Below, piece after piece: positions 1 to 9,411 of a stretch of 64,000 bases of DNA. The notes under the pieces were generated by a model, which saw only the letters and a list, made by a program, of their open reading frames with translations, had not been told where the DNA came from and did not search any database. The translations under genes were made by a program, and so were the position numbers. The stretch lies in the NCBI RefSeq assembly GCF_041320605.1, contig NZ_CP166679.1, positions 1,364,001 to 1,428,000 on the forward strand. The letters run 5' to 3'. Source of the stretch: Arenibacter antarcticus (GTDB lineage: Bacteria; Bacteroidota; Bacteroidia; Flavobacteriales; Flavobacteriaceae). Positions within the stretch are counted from its first letter, which is position 1, and the number at the start of each line of letters is the position of its first letter.

Positions 1-108
1 AACTTGCACTCCAATTATAACGAGAACAGCAGATTTTTTCAATATATTTAGTTACTAATTCAACATTTCGTTATCAAAAAGAAAAAGATTCTTGCCCGGT
101 TTTTTCGC

Positions 109-1875
109 TTGAGGTACAAATACACTTCCCAAAAGAATTTTGTGCTTATTTTAAGTGCGGTTGTTGGATTATTAGCCGGGTTGGCCTCAGTAACCATTAA
201 GAATCTAACCTACAGCGTAGCTTCTATCTTAGAAGAGGGGATTATTTTCTCCGAGAATCAACTTTATTTTATTTTGCCCTTTGTAGGCCTGCTACTGGTT
301 TACCTATCAAAAAAAGTACTTCTACGTAATGGCCTACGCCCTCCGATACCCTCCTTTATAAAAAGGGCCATTCCCTCCTTGCTATATTCTTTGCTCAGAC
401 AAAACGGAATCCTCTCCTATAAGCTTATTTACCACCCTTTAATCATGGCTCCCTTAACCGTAGGTTTTGGGGGATCTGTAGGATTGTTAGGTCCAGCTAT
501 AACCTCAGGCTCGGCCATTAGCTCCAATTTGGGTCGCTTGCTCAATGTAGACAGCAAGACGCGAACCCTGCTCATAGCGTGTGCCACCTCGGGCGCTGTG
601 GCCTCCATGTTCAAAACCCCTATTGCTGCCGTAGTATTGGCCATAGAACTCTTTAGTCTAGACCTTACTTTTGTCTCCTTATTGCCCCTATTGACGGCGT
701 CTATTTCTTCTGTGCTTACCTCCTACTTTTTTCTAGGGGACGAAACAATTTTCAGCTTCGACATCGTGGATAAATTTGTTATAAACGATGCTGCTCCTTA
801 TATTCTCCTTGGATTGGGTACGGGCATAGGATCTATATACTTTACGAAAATTTATTTTGCTGTTTACTCTTTTTTTGATCGATTTAAAACACCCTTCCTT
901 AAAGTCTTGGTAGGCGGACTTACCATTGGGGTGATGTTGTATTTTATCCCACCACTATATGGGGAGGGACTAAGTTTTACCAAAGATTTGTTCGAGGGGA
1001 ACCACTTACAAGCCTTGGGCGAAACCCCATTTGATGATTTTATTGATAATATCTGGGTGGTAATCGCCCTTCTAATCGGCTTCACCATTTTCAAAACTAT
1101 TGCAATGACGGTTACTTTTGCCGCCGGAGGTGTAGGTGGAGTCATTATCCCTACTATGGTGATGGGAAGCGCACTTGGCAATGTTGTGGCTAAGATTATC
1201 AACAATTTAGGACTGGGAATAGAGGTCTCAGAAGCCAACTTTACTTTGGTAGGCATGGCTGGGTTGATTACTGGTGTAATTCACGCTCCATTAACGGCCA
1301 TATTCCTAATTGCGGAAATTACTGGGGGCTATGAGCTTTTTATACCATTGATGATTACCGTTGCTATTTCCTATCTTATCACCAAAGGATCTTTAGAACA
1401 CACCATTTACACCCGTGAATTGGCGGAAAGGGGCGATTTACTCACCCATGACAAGGATCAAAATGTACTTACGACAATGACCTTAGAAAGTGTTATAGAA
1501 AAGAATTTTAAAACGGTCCATCCCGATATGACACTGGGAAGCATGCTACATAACTGTGTCTCCAAATCTACCCGAAATCTCTTTCCAGTTATAGATGACA
1601 ATGATATTTTAGTGGGTATTGTACTCTTGGACGATATTCGAAAATTTATGTTCGATACCACCTTGTACGAGACCATGAAGGTTGAAAATTTCATGCACAA
1701 TCCGCCCGAACACATCTTTTTTGAAAAGGACAATATGAAAACAGTAATGCAGAAATTCCAGGATACCGCGGCTTGGAACCTGCCCGTAATAAAAAATGGA
1801 AAATACATCGGATTTGTTTCCAAATCGAAACTCCTGACCGCCTACCGCAGAAAATTGATTAATTTTACCAGGTAA
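109..1875 (+). CDS. ClC-family chloride channel/transporter with C-terminal CBS domains
   Basis: This is an inner-membrane ClC protein of 588 residues. Residues about 10-430 hold many hydrophobic helices and about 460-588 form a CBS pair, which in this family regulates transport. The ClC core is recognisable at residues 121-129 (GGSVGLLGP) and at the GGVGGVIIP segment, which matches the GxFxP filter region. In Bacteroidota ClC proteins the first motif is usually GLEAP, and its Glu is the gating/proton glutamate. Here that position is Leu127, so the protein may be channel-like. The assigned TTG start at 109 is uncertain: the frame stays open back to position 52 without an ATG, and the extra residues (basic, then KYTSQ) resemble the usual cytosolic N-terminus. 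The 83-residue membrane protein follows 12 bases later and is probably co-transcribed. Confidence 0.9.
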   Translation: MRYKYTSQKNFVLILSAVVGLLAGLASVTIKNLTYSVASILEEGIIFSENQLYFILPFVGLLLVYLSKKVLLRNGLRPPIPSFIKRAIPSLLYSLLRQNGILSYKLIYHPLIMAPLTVGFGGSVGLLGPAITSGSAISSNLGRLLNVDSKTRTLLIACATSGAVASMFKTPIAAVVLAIELFSLDLTFVSLLPLLTASISSVLTSYFFLGDETIFSFDIVDKFVINDAAPYILLGLGTGIGSIYFTKIYFAVYSFFDRFKTPFLKVLVGGLTIGVMLYFIPPLYGEGLSFTKDLFEGNHLQALGETPFDDFIDNIWVVIALLIGFTIFKTIAMTVTFAAGGVGGVIIPTMVMGSALGNVVAKIINNLGLGIEVSEANFTLVGMAGLITGVIHAPLTAIFLIAEITGGYELFIPLMITVAISYLITKGSLEHTIYTRELAERGDLLTHDKDQNVLTTMTLESVIEKNFKTVHPDMTLGSMLHNCVSKSTRNLFPVIDDNDILVGIVLLDDIRKFMFDTTLYETMKVENFMHNPPEHIFFEKDNMKTVMQKFQDTAAWNLPVIKNGKYIGFVSKSKLLTAYRRKLINFTR

Positions 1876-1887
1876 TTACCCCATATC

Positions 1888-2139
1888 ATGAAATATTTTA
1901 TTTTCCTAGTTCTCATTGCATCGGTGTCCTCTATTCTTTACGGATTTTCTATACAGGAAACAGACCTGGTCTTGGCCAATAAATGTATCGGTTTTGGCAC
2001 CGTGGGCATTTTTTTAATCGCCATGCCACTATTCCTGTTCAAGGTCAGTAAGGGTAAAAAAATGAAAGATTATATGTTGAACGAGGAAAATATAAGAAAA
2101 ATGCAAGGAAAGGATAAAAAATCTGGGGACAAGAAGTAA
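1888..2139 (+). CDS. Small two-helix membrane protein, unrecognised
   Basis: An 83-residue protein with two hydrophobic segments (about 1-20 and 32-52) and a highly charged Lys-rich cytosolic tail rich in basic and acidic residues. I do not recognise a named family. Proteins of this size and shape are common conserved hypotheticals in Flavobacteriaceae. It starts 12 bases after the ClC gene on the same strand, so it is probably part of that transcript. No catalytic motif is visible. The ATG start is clear and the hydrophobic N-terminus begins directly at it. Confidence 0.75.
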   Translation: MKYFIFLVLIASVSSILYGFSIQETDLVLANKCIGFGTVGIFLIAMPLFLFKVSKGKKMKDYMLNEENIRKMQGKDKKSGDKK

Positions 2140-2249
2140 TCACAACTCTTATTATTCCCAATTTTTTTAATTGATATTCAAAAAACAATTAGACTACCAT
2201 TTTTCTATGCAAATCGATTCTTTTGATGTATAGAAATTTCCGTAAATAG

Positions 2250-2687
2250 TCATCGTTTTAAACGCAATATAAATCCATCTGCACCACTGCCATTGGTTAT
2301 AATGTTTTGATTTAGCACCATTTGATTATTCGTTAAAGTAAGCCCCCCAAACTCTTGGGAATTCACTTCCAAAAATAAATTTTTCTTTGCAATTATCACG
2401 GAATACGAGTAATCCCCTGTAGGCAGTCCTTTGTAGAGTGCATCTGAATTGGACATATTTTCTATTATTAAAGTACCACTATCCGTATGAAAGTTCCAGA
2501 CAATGCTACCTGGCTCAAAATCCTCATCTATTCCAGCAAATCCTCCGCTAATATGTAACAACTCCCATTTCCCCTCCATAAATTCAAAGGTGGACTCTTC
2601 TTTTTCCCTACTACATCCCTTTAAACTACCTACTAAAATAATAAGGAGAAGAATTTTAATACGACTAAATTTTCCCATAGTTACCAT
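2250..2687 (-). CDS. Small lipoprotein, lipocalin-like domain suspected
   Basis: A 145-residue predicted lipoprotein. The N-terminus has basic residues, a hydrophobic stretch (KILLLIILVG) and a lipobox ending in Cys25 (LKGC), then an acidic linker. The mature part has the pattern of short beta-sheet lipoproteins: EFMEGKWELLHISG near the start, which resembles the opening WxL strand of lipocalin-like domains, followed by alternating polar/hydrophobic strands and a final FILRLKR strand. It stands alone between the ClC operon and tadA. A second in-frame Met (residue 4) is an equally good start. The specific function is unknown. Confidence 0.75.
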   Translation of the reverse strand: MVTMGKFSRIKILLLIILVGSLKGCSREKEESTFEFMEGKWELLHISGGFAGIDEDFEPGSIVWNFHTDSGTLIIENMSNSDALYKGLPTGDYSYSVIIAKKNLFLEVNSQEFGGLTLTNNQMVLNQNIITNGSGADGFILRLKR

Positions 2688-2781
2688 TATTAAATAAAGT
2701 AGCTGCCCACATCACCTATAATTCAATAGATGTAGTATCAAAAAAATGGTTGCGTACCCTTAGGATTATGCGCCTTGTACT

Positions 2782-3231
2782 TCAATTCAGATTTCTCTTT
2801 TGAATAAAAAATCTTTTTAGAATTTCCGAGGCTTCCGCTTCCAAAACTCCTCCTACCACTTCCGTCTTGGGGTGCAATTGTGAGCTCATTGCAATAAACC
2901 CTCTTTCCATGTCCCTTGCGCCATAAACTATTTTGGAAATCTGACTCCAATACAATGCTCCTGCACACATCTGACAGGGCTCTAGGGTTACATATAAAGT
3001 ACAATTCTGAAGATATTTCCCTCCCAAAAAGTTAGATGCCGCCGTAATGGCTTGCATCTCGGCATGAGCAGTCACATCAATAAGCTGTTCGGTTAAATTA
3101 TGTCCCCTAGCAATGATCCTATTCTCCACAACCACTATGGCCCCCACAGGAACTTCCCCTTTCTCAAAGGCAGCCTCTGCCTCTTGAAAGGCTTTTTTCA
3201 TAAAATAGACATCGTCAAACGGATTGATCAT
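2782..3231 (-). CDS. tadA: tRNA-specific adenosine deaminase TadA
   Basis: This zinc-dependent enzyme deaminates the wobble adenosine-34 of tRNA to inosine, which is essential for decoding. The 149-residue protein has the complete deaminase signature: His56-Ala-Glu58 (zinc ligand and proton-shuttle Glu) and Pro85-Cys86-x-x-Cys89. Both fit TadA spacing, as does the MCAGAL segment after the second Cys. I chose the Met at 3231 (MINPFDD...) because it matches the usual N-terminus of the family. An upstream Met at 3252 would add seven residues. The gene is divergent from dxs. Confidence 0.93.
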   Translation of the reverse strand: MINPFDDVYFMKKAFQEAEAAFEKGEVPVGAIVVVENRIIARGHNLTEQLIDVTAHAEMQAITAASNFLGGKYLQNCTLYVTLEPCQMCAGALYWSQISKIVYGARDMERGFIAMSSQLHPKTEVVGGVLEAEASEILKRFFIQKRNLN

Positions 3232-3542
3232 GGTACAGCTTTTATGCAACAATAATAATCAATAATTAAGTTTAGCCAAAATAATTATACCATCTAACCC
3301 GGCTTTTACGGTATATCGTCGTCAGAAAAAATTCTGTCCTTTATTGCAGGGTGCAAAAATTTTCAACCTAAATCTAACAAAAACAAGTATCAATTACCTT
3401 GTACTACTACTCAATTATAATGCAACGCTAAAACAAAAAGAGGTATTTCCTTATAAATTGATACAAATAGCATTAATCATAACCAAAGTTTTACAGATTT
3501 CAAAATCTAAATACCTTAGCTTTGTGTTTCACTTTTTAATAG
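3232..3542. other. Divergent tadA-dxs intergenic region
   Basis: About 310 bases between two divergent genes. It is very AT-rich and carries a TAnnTTTG box just before dxs. A short open frame at 3344-3571 reads into the dxs start and has no family features, so I do not call it a gene. Apart from promoter sequence I see nothing else here. Confidence 0.6.
3517..3524 (+). promoter_or_regulatory. Bacteroidota -7 box upstream of dxs
   Basis: TAGCTTTG matches the Bacteroidota sigma-factor -7 consensus TAnnTTTG. It lies 18 bases before the dxs ATG, so the leader would be short. No clear TTG -33 element is seen at the ideal distance, so the site is tentative. Confidence 0.45.
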
Positions 3543-5321
3543 ATGTCAAAAGGAATTCTACAGCATATTAACACTCCTACCGATATTCGTACACTACCAG
3601 TGGCAGAGTTATCCCAACTTGCTAAGGAATTACGCGAATTCATTATCGATATTGTAGCGAACAAAGAAGGACATTTAGGGGCTAGCTTGGGGGTTGTGGA
3701 ACTAACCATAGCTTTACATTATGTTTTTAACACTCCTTATGATAACCTTATCTGGGACGTTGGGCATCAGGCCTATGGGCATAAGATACTTACTGGACGC
3801 AGGGAAATTTTTCACACCAACAGACAACTCGACGGAATTAGTGGATTCCCTAAACGGGAGGAGAGCAAATACGATGCCTTTGGAACTGGGCATAGCTCCA
3901 CTTCTATCTCCGCCATCTTGGGAATGTCCATGGCATCTCGGTTAAAAGGCGAAACAAAAAAACAGCATATTGCCGTGATCGGGGACGCCTCCATAGCCAG
4001 TGGGATGGCTTTTGAGGGCTTGAACCACGCAGGAGACACCGATCCAAATATCCTTATAGTTTTAAATGACAATGCTATTGGTATAGACCCTAGCGTTGGG
4101 GCGTTAAAAAAATACCTTACCAATGTTAAGAAAGGAACAGCAAAGGACGAGAATATTTTTGAGTGCTTAAATTTTGATTACACAGGTCCTTTAGATGGCC
4201 ATGACCTCCCCCTTCTAGTCAAAGAACTGGAAAGACTAAAATCTGTAGCCGGCCCAAAATTACTACATATCATTACTACCAAAGGGAAAGGACTTAAAAA
4301 AGCAGAGGAAAATCAAGTGGTGTACCATGCACCTGGAAAATTTGACAAGATTACCGGGGATATATTGCCCAAGATTTCTGAAAATGAACCTCCTAAGTAT
4401 CAGGATGTATTTGGACATACCCTAGTTGAATTGGCCAAATTAAATCCCAGAATAGTTGGAATAACTCCCGCTATGCCTACTGGAAGCTCGTTGAAATATA
4501 TGATGGACCTGATGCCAGAAAGGGCATTTGACGTAGGTATTGCAGAACAGCATGCCGTAACCATGGCAGCTGGAATGGCTGCTGAAGGTATGGTTCCCTT
4601 TTGCAATATATATGTTACCTTTCTTCAACGCGCCTATGACCAGCTAATCCACGATGTTGCCCTACAGAACCTTCCCGTAATATTCTGTTTGGATCGCGCA
4701 GGATTAGTAGGCCAAGATGGTGCCACCCACCACGGTCTATATGATATGGCTCAATTACGGTGTATCCCAAATCTTATTATTTTTGCGCCGATGAACGAAA
4801 TTGAGCTAAGAAACATAATGTATACGGCACAATTAGGATTAAAACATCCTATTGCCATTAGATACCCTAGGGGAAGAGGGGTTATTTTAGATTGGAAACA
4901 GAAATTTGCCGAGATTCCGATAGGTAGCGCAGAAGAATTAAAAAAAGGCACGAAAATTGCAATACTCTCCATCGGTCATATAGGAAATATGGTTTTGGAA
5001 TTGCTTTCGGAATTAAATAATGAAAATGAGGTAGGACTTTACAATATGAGGTTTGTGAAACCACTTGACAAGGAGATGTTGCAAAACATTTTCCAAGAGT
5101 ACTCCCATGTCATTACCATTGAAGACGGATGTAGCACCGGTGGCTTTGGCAGTGCCGTATTAGAGTTTGCTAATGAAATAAATTGTAAAATACCTATACA
5201 AATAATTGGCGTTCCAGAAGTGTTTATAGAACATGGAACAGTGGAGGAACTTCAACGCATAGCTGGAATAGATAAAACGACCCTTTGGAATCATATTAAT
5301 AATATACTGAATAAAGATTAA
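3543..5321 (+). CDS. dxs: 1-deoxy-D-xylulose-5-phosphate synthase
   Basis: DXS condenses pyruvate and glyceraldehyde-3-phosphate, using thiamine diphosphate, to give DXP, the entry compound of the non-mevalonate isoprenoid pathway. The 592-residue protein has the family elements: an N-terminal His (His44 in KEGHLGASLG), GHQAYGHK (75-81 region), GTGHSS, the thiamine diphosphate/Mg motif from Gly148-Asp-Ala to Asn177 (LNDN), the catalytic Glu segment IAEQHAVTMAAGMA, and a C-terminal transketolase domain ending near residue 590. The length is normal for Bacteroidota. The DUF3078 gene starts one base after the stop, indicating co-transcription. Confidence 0.97.
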   Translation: MSKGILQHINTPTDIRTLPVAELSQLAKELREFIIDIVANKEGHLGASLGVVELTIALHYVFNTPYDNLIWDVGHQAYGHKILTGRREIFHTNRQLDGISGFPKREESKYDAFGTGHSSTSISAILGMSMASRLKGETKKQHIAVIGDASIASGMAFEGLNHAGDTDPNILIVLNDNAIGIDPSVGALKKYLTNVKKGTAKDENIFECLNFDYTGPLDGHDLPLLVKELERLKSVAGPKLLHIITTKGKGLKKAEENQVVYHAPGKFDKITGDILPKISENEPPKYQDVFGHTLVELAKLNPRIVGITPAMPTGSSLKYMMDLMPERAFDVGIAEQHAVTMAAGMAAEGMVPFCNIYVTFLQRAYDQLIHDVALQNLPVIFCLDRAGLVGQDGATHHGLYDMAQLRCIPNLIIFAPMNEIELRNIMYTAQLGLKHPIAIRYPRGRGVILDWKQKFAEIPIGSAEELKKGTKIAILSIGHIGNMVLELLSELNNENEVGLYNMRFVKPLDKEMLQNIFQEYSHVITIEDGCSTGGFGSAVLEFANEINCKIPIQIIGVPEVFIEHGTVEELQRIAGIDKTTLWNHINNILNKD

Positions 5322-5322
5322 C

Positions 5323-6465
5323 ATGCGCGGTAAAATCATCTTCATTGTCCTCTTATTATTTTGGTTAATTCCTATAAACGCTCAGGTAACACCTATCAAA
5401 AAATCCGAAACCGACACCACTAAGGTAACTCCCATCACCGTTGATACCATGAGGATAGATACAATGCGGGTAGATACCATTGTGATCAGGACCTTGCAAA
5501 ACAAAATAAAGAACCTTTCTAGGGGAGCCAATCTGACTGGGCCAGTAATAACCTTTAATAAAACAAAGGCTCTGGACGAAGAATACCGACCCTTTAGAAT
5601 TCCTTCTTTTTGGGAAAAGGAAAACAAACTTAGCGTAAACTTAAATGAAGTAGCTTTTGTAAACTGGAACGCAGGGGGCAACAATTCTATATCTGCCCTA
5701 GCGAATATAAAGTTTCTCCGAAATTATAAATTTCGATATGTCCAATGGGAAAATTTATTGGAACTCCGATATGGCCTCAATTCCCAAGAAAATCAAAAAA
5801 TGCGAAAAGCGGACGACGCAATTCGCTTTAGTTCCACATTTGCTTATAGACGTGATACCATTAGCAATTGGTACTACAGTGTTAGAGCTAACTTTAACAC
5901 CCAATTCTCCAATGGATACAAGTACCCCAATAGGCAAGCCCCCGTCTCTAGGTTTATGTCCCCTGGATATGGCTTTATTGGTGCGGGAACTTCGTATATC
6001 CCAGAAGGGAAAAAGTTTAACCTCTATTTGTCACCCTTTACCCAAAAGGTAACTTTTGTATTAGATCAAAATCTCGCAGATAAAGGTGCATTTGGAGTGG
6101 AAAAAGCAAAGTACGATGCAGATAAGAACAAAATCAAGGATGGAGAGAATTCAGTTATGGAATTTGGAGTATTGATTACCAATACTTGGCAGGGCGATCT
6201 TTTTGAGAACATTGGGGTAAGGCATCGTTTAAGCCTGTATTCGGATTATCTAAAAAGCTTTGGAAATATTGATGTGGAATGGGAGCTTAATTTTACGCTG
6301 AAAGTCAATAAGTATGTAAGCACCAACTTTGGGACACATATACTCTATGATGATGACATTAAGTTTGACCCAATTAAAGCCGATGATGGATCCATTATAA
6401 GTGACGGCACCCCAAAAATACAGTTTAAACAACTCTTTGGGGTAGGTATCAACTATAATTTCTAA
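5323..6465 (+). CDS. DUF3078 family outer-membrane-associated protein
   Basis: A 380-residue protein with a signal peptide (hydrophobic 5-18, ending NAQ). A Thr/Asp-rich repeat follows in which D-T-M-R-(I/V)-D-T units recur around residues 37-55. The rest is beta-rich with many aromatic alternations (WNAGGNNSISALANIKF is typical of the DUF3078 family) and ends in the aromatic GVGINYNF, a pattern of outer-membrane barrels. The function of DUF3078 is unknown. The gene is fused transcriptionally to dxs (one-base gap), an arrangement I believe is common in flavobacteria. Confidence 0.85.
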   Translation: MRGKIIFIVLLLFWLIPINAQVTPIKKSETDTTKVTPITVDTMRIDTMRVDTIVIRTLQNKIKNLSRGANLTGPVITFNKTKALDEEYRPFRIPSFWEKENKLSVNLNEVAFVNWNAGGNNSISALANIKFLRNYKFRYVQWENLLELRYGLNSQENQKMRKADDAIRFSSTFAYRRDTISNWYYSVRANFNTQFSNGYKYPNRQAPVSRFMSPGYGFIGAGTSYIPEGKKFNLYLSPFTQKVTFVLDQNLADKGAFGVEKAKYDADKNKIKDGENSVMEFGVLITNTWQGDLFENIGVRHRLSLYSDYLKSFGNIDVEWELNFTLKVNKYVSTNFGTHILYDDDIKFDPIKADDGSIISDGTPKIQFKQLFGVGINYNF

Positions 6466-6473
6466 TGGTTTTT

Positions 6474-7817
6474 TTATAGTTGCTTACCCATAATCTTGTT
6501 GTGTATGTGTACCGCGGCACTGTCCGAAAGACTGGCCACATAACAACAGGCGTTTAATAATATGGAATAGGTAGATCCCGTGGTGTCTCTATAAAATTCG
6601 GGTAGGGTAGAAATCATTAATTGATCATAATTAGAACCGTCCCCCTCTTTATGTCGCGTTAAAGCAGTGGTATAAACCTCCAAAATGTCAGAAATTATTT
6701 TATATCCGGCAATTTCTTTTTCTATAACTTCCTGGGATTGATATATTTTCTTTACACTTAAGGATAAGATATCTTCAATCTGAGCTTTAAATTTACTTTT
6801 TTCCATTAGGGAGACGTCAAACTCCCCTTTTAAGATCGCCTCTTCATTGTCTACAAAGGTCCCTATTGCATCGGAAATTAAAGTGTTTATCGCCAAGGCC
6901 CTCAAATAGCTCAATCGGTCCTCCATATAGGCCAATTCATTGTATTTTTTAGTATTGATACTGTCCTTTACCAATTTTATCAGATACTCCAAAGCAAAAT
7001 CTTCTGGAATAAGCCCCAAATTTATACCATCCTCAAAATCGATTATAGTATAACAAATATCATCGGCAGCCTCTACCAAAAAGGTTAAAGGATGCCTACT
7101 ATAGGCAACATCCCCTTTATGCGAAGTAGTACTTAACCCTAACTCACTCGCCACTTCCTTAAAGGAATCAACATCAGATTGAAAAAAACCGAATTTTTTA
7201 TCCGCAATATGCTTTGTGGGTTTCTTGGGTAGAGATTCTTTAGGGTATTTCATAAACGCCCCCAAAGTAGCATAACTAAGCCGTAAGCCACCCTCAACGC
7301 CCTTCCTAGATTCTGTTAATAATTTATACCCATTGGCATTTCCTTCAAATTCCAGAATGTCCTGGTATTCCTTATTAGACAACTCGTTCTTAAACCGTTG
7401 TCCATTCCCATTTTTAAAATATTCCCCAATGGCCTTTTCTCCGCTATGTCCAAATGGCGGATTGCCAATATCATGTGCCAATGCCGCCGCCGCCACAATG
7501 GCTCCAAAATCATTAAACTTATATCCGTGTACTTCACTTAGATACGGATGTTTCTCCAATATTTTCTTCCCAGCAATACGCCCTAAGCTCCTTCCTACCA
7601 CAGAAACCTCCAAACTATGTGTTAAACGCGTATGTACAAAATCTGTCTTAGATAAGGGAATCACCTGTGTTTTGTCCTGGAGACTTCTAAAGGCTGCTGA
7701 AAAAATAACCCGATCATAATCCACCTCAAAACCCAAACGGGTTTCATCCTGTTCCTTTCGCAATCTTTTATAAGCATCCCCAAATCGTCTTAACGAAAGT
7801 AATTGTTCCCACTCCAT
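6474..7817 (-). CDS. dgt: Deoxyguanosinetriphosphate triphosphohydrolase (dNTPase)
   Basis: An HD-superfamily dNTP triphosphohydrolase of 447 residues. It removes triphosphate from dGTP or other dNTPs and so tunes DNA precursor pools. Metal-binding and substrate motifs are visible: RLTHSLE at 64-70 (first His), AALAHDIGNPPFGHSGE at about 111-127 (HD pair His115-Asp116 and the second His), and the later EAADDICYTIIDFED segment supplying the final Asp. The DKTQV segment near 48 is also characteristic. It converges with the dxs operon, with the two stops 8 bases apart. RNR genes lie elsewhere in the window (25.8-29.5 kb). Confidence 0.95.
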   Translation of the reverse strand: MEWEQLLSLRRFGDAYKRLRKEQDETRLGFEVDYDRVIFSAAFRSLQDKTQVIPLSKTDFVHTRLTHSLEVSVVGRSLGRIAGKKILEKHPYLSEVHGYKFNDFGAIVAAAALAHDIGNPPFGHSGEKAIGEYFKNGNGQRFKNELSNKEYQDILEFEGNANGYKLLTESRKGVEGGLRLSYATLGAFMKYPKESLPKKPTKHIADKKFGFFQSDVDSFKEVASELGLSTTSHKGDVAYSRHPLTFLVEAADDICYTIIDFEDGINLGLIPEDFALEYLIKLVKDSINTKKYNELAYMEDRLSYLRALAINTLISDAIGTFVDNEEAILKGEFDVSLMEKSKFKAQIEDILSLSVKKIYQSQEVIEKEIAGYKIISDILEVYTTALTRHKEGDGSNYDQLMISTLPEFYRDTTGSTYSILLNACCYVASLSDSAAVHIHNKIMGKQL

Positions 7818-8140
7818 AGTAAATATTTAAAGTTTGCAAGATACATTATTCAGAGATCAGGCTCCTATAAAAACTATATCCAATTTCCATTGTGAGGGCT
7901 CTATTTTAATGATAACTTAATCCTAATTTTACATTTAATTTTCTTATTAACCCTAAATTAGCCCTTGTTTATAAACAGTTTAGTTTCATTTTTTTATTAG
8001 TTTTTGTCGACTATTGAAATGATACACAGCTACTTTGATCAAGGTAGCTGTGTTATTTAAAGTAAAATTATTGGCTTCTTAACATTAACTTTACATTCAA
8101 TACGGTAATTTGTAGCGACAAAAATTAATAAAACTATTTT
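7818..8140. other. dgt-porin intergenic region
   Basis: 323 AT-rich bases between divergent genes. The only structure I see is the 30-base inverted repeat at 8024-8053. There is no convincing TAnnTTTG box (closest is TAATTTG at about 8106). Confidence 0.55.
8024..8053. repeat. 30-base inverted repeat upstream of the phosphate porin/PiT operon
   Basis: Two 15-base arms (ACACAGCTAC...GTAGCTGTGT) meet at a central TTGATCAA. Only one position departs from perfect pairing, and it would be a G-U pair in RNA. There is no T-run after it, so it is not an obvious intrinsic terminator for the plus strand. It could be an operator or a transcript-leader hairpin for the porin-PiT unit. Confidence 0.6.
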
Positions 8141-9337
8141 ATGAAGCGTATAGCGTTATTGCTATTCATTCTCTCATCTACTATTTCCTATTCACAAACT
8201 GAGGCCCCAGAGTTTGGAAAAGGTTTATTAAACATTGTAGGAAAGGATAGTACATGGAGTATGAAGCTTGCTACAAGAATGCAGTTTTTAACTTCCACAA
8301 CATGGGACCAAAACAGTAATAATAAATGGGTAGACCCGCACAGTATAGCTTTGGTCCGAAGGGCTAGATTTAAATTTGATGGATTTGCCTATTCACCAAA
8401 GCTAACTTATAAGATAGAACTAGGACTCTCTAACCGGGATATGTCTGGTGCCTCCGAATATACCAGTAATGCTCCAAGGTATATTTTAGATGCTGTTGTC
8501 ATGTGGAATTTTTATCAAAATTTTGAGTTATGGATTGGTCAGACCAAGCTACCTGGCAATATAGATCGCGTTATCTCTTCCGGAAACCTACAACAAGTAG
8601 ACCGATCATTATTGAATAGCAGATTTACATTAGATAGAGAAACAGGCCTACAGATACGTCACCATTTTTTTCTTCACAACAAGTTTTTGATCCGTGAAAA
8701 ATTTGCCATTTCACAAGGAGAAGGTAGAAATGTCACCAACGGAAATATTGGTGGCGCTCAATTCACAGGAAGATTGGAACTGCTCCCTTTTGGTGAATTT
8801 ACCAATGGGGGCGAATATAAGGGGGGCGACTTAGTCCATGAAGAAATGCCTAAATTAATGCTTTCTGCAACCTATGACCATAACAAAGATGCCGTTAAGA
8901 CTAGGAGTAATCAGGGCACATATATGGTTAATGACATAGGATTTCATAAAACCGATATAAACACCCTCTTTTTTGATACCATGTTTAAATATAGAGGCTT
9001 TTCTTTTATGGGTGAATACGCCCATAGGAATGCTAAGGACCCCATCGCAAAAAATGCTGATGGCAGCCTAACGGGAGACATAGTACAGATCGGTGATGGC
9101 ATAAATTTACAATCAGGCTATCTTTTTAGGAAAAACTGGGAAGTATCGGGCAGGTACACCAATATTTCCTTGGACGAAGATATTACAGGAAACCGACCCG
9201 AAAATCAATACACCCTAGGCCTGTCCAAGTATATAGTAGGCCACAAACTTAAGATTCAAACGGATCTAAGTTATTTATCCGTGAATGGAGGAACCGATGA
9301 ATTAATGTATAGATTGCAATTTGATATTCATTTTTAA
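8141..9337 (+). CDS. Phosphate-selective porin (OprP/OprO family)
   Basis: A 398-residue outer-membrane porin. It has a signal peptide (MKRIALLLFILSSTISYSQ), then beta-barrel strands with alternating hydrophobic residues and many Arg/Lys, including RRARFKFDGFAYSPKLTYKIELG near the start. It ends in an aromatic C-terminal strand (LQFDIHF). In the OprP/OprO family such barrels are anion or polyphosphate selective. The PiT transporter starts 74 bases downstream on the same strand, giving an outer/inner membrane phosphate uptake pair. The substrate assignment rests on family and context. Confidence 0.88.
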   Translation: MKRIALLLFILSSTISYSQTEAPEFGKGLLNIVGKDSTWSMKLATRMQFLTSTTWDQNSNNKWVDPHSIALVRRARFKFDGFAYSPKLTYKIELGLSNRDMSGASEYTSNAPRYILDAVVMWNFYQNFELWIGQTKLPGNIDRVISSGNLQQVDRSLLNSRFTLDRETGLQIRHHFFLHNKFLIREKFAISQGEGRNVTNGNIGGAQFTGRLELLPFGEFTNGGEYKGGDLVHEEMPKLMLSATYDHNKDAVKTRSNQGTYMVNDIGFHKTDINTLFFDTMFKYRGFSFMGEYAHRNAKDPIAKNADGSLTGDIVQIGDGINLQSGYLFRKNWEVSGRYTNISLDEDITGNRPENQYTLGLSKYIVGHKLKIQTDLSYLSVNGGTDELMYRLQFDIHF

Positions 9338-9411
9338 TCAATAACATAACCTTAAGATAACATTACCGACCAACGAACTTTAGATATTTGCAAACTTCTA
9401 TCTTAGATACT

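Noticed and set aside
3812..4123. Minus-strand frame within dxs
   Set aside because: Antisense shadow of a strong dxs match; no signal, motif or promoter of its own.
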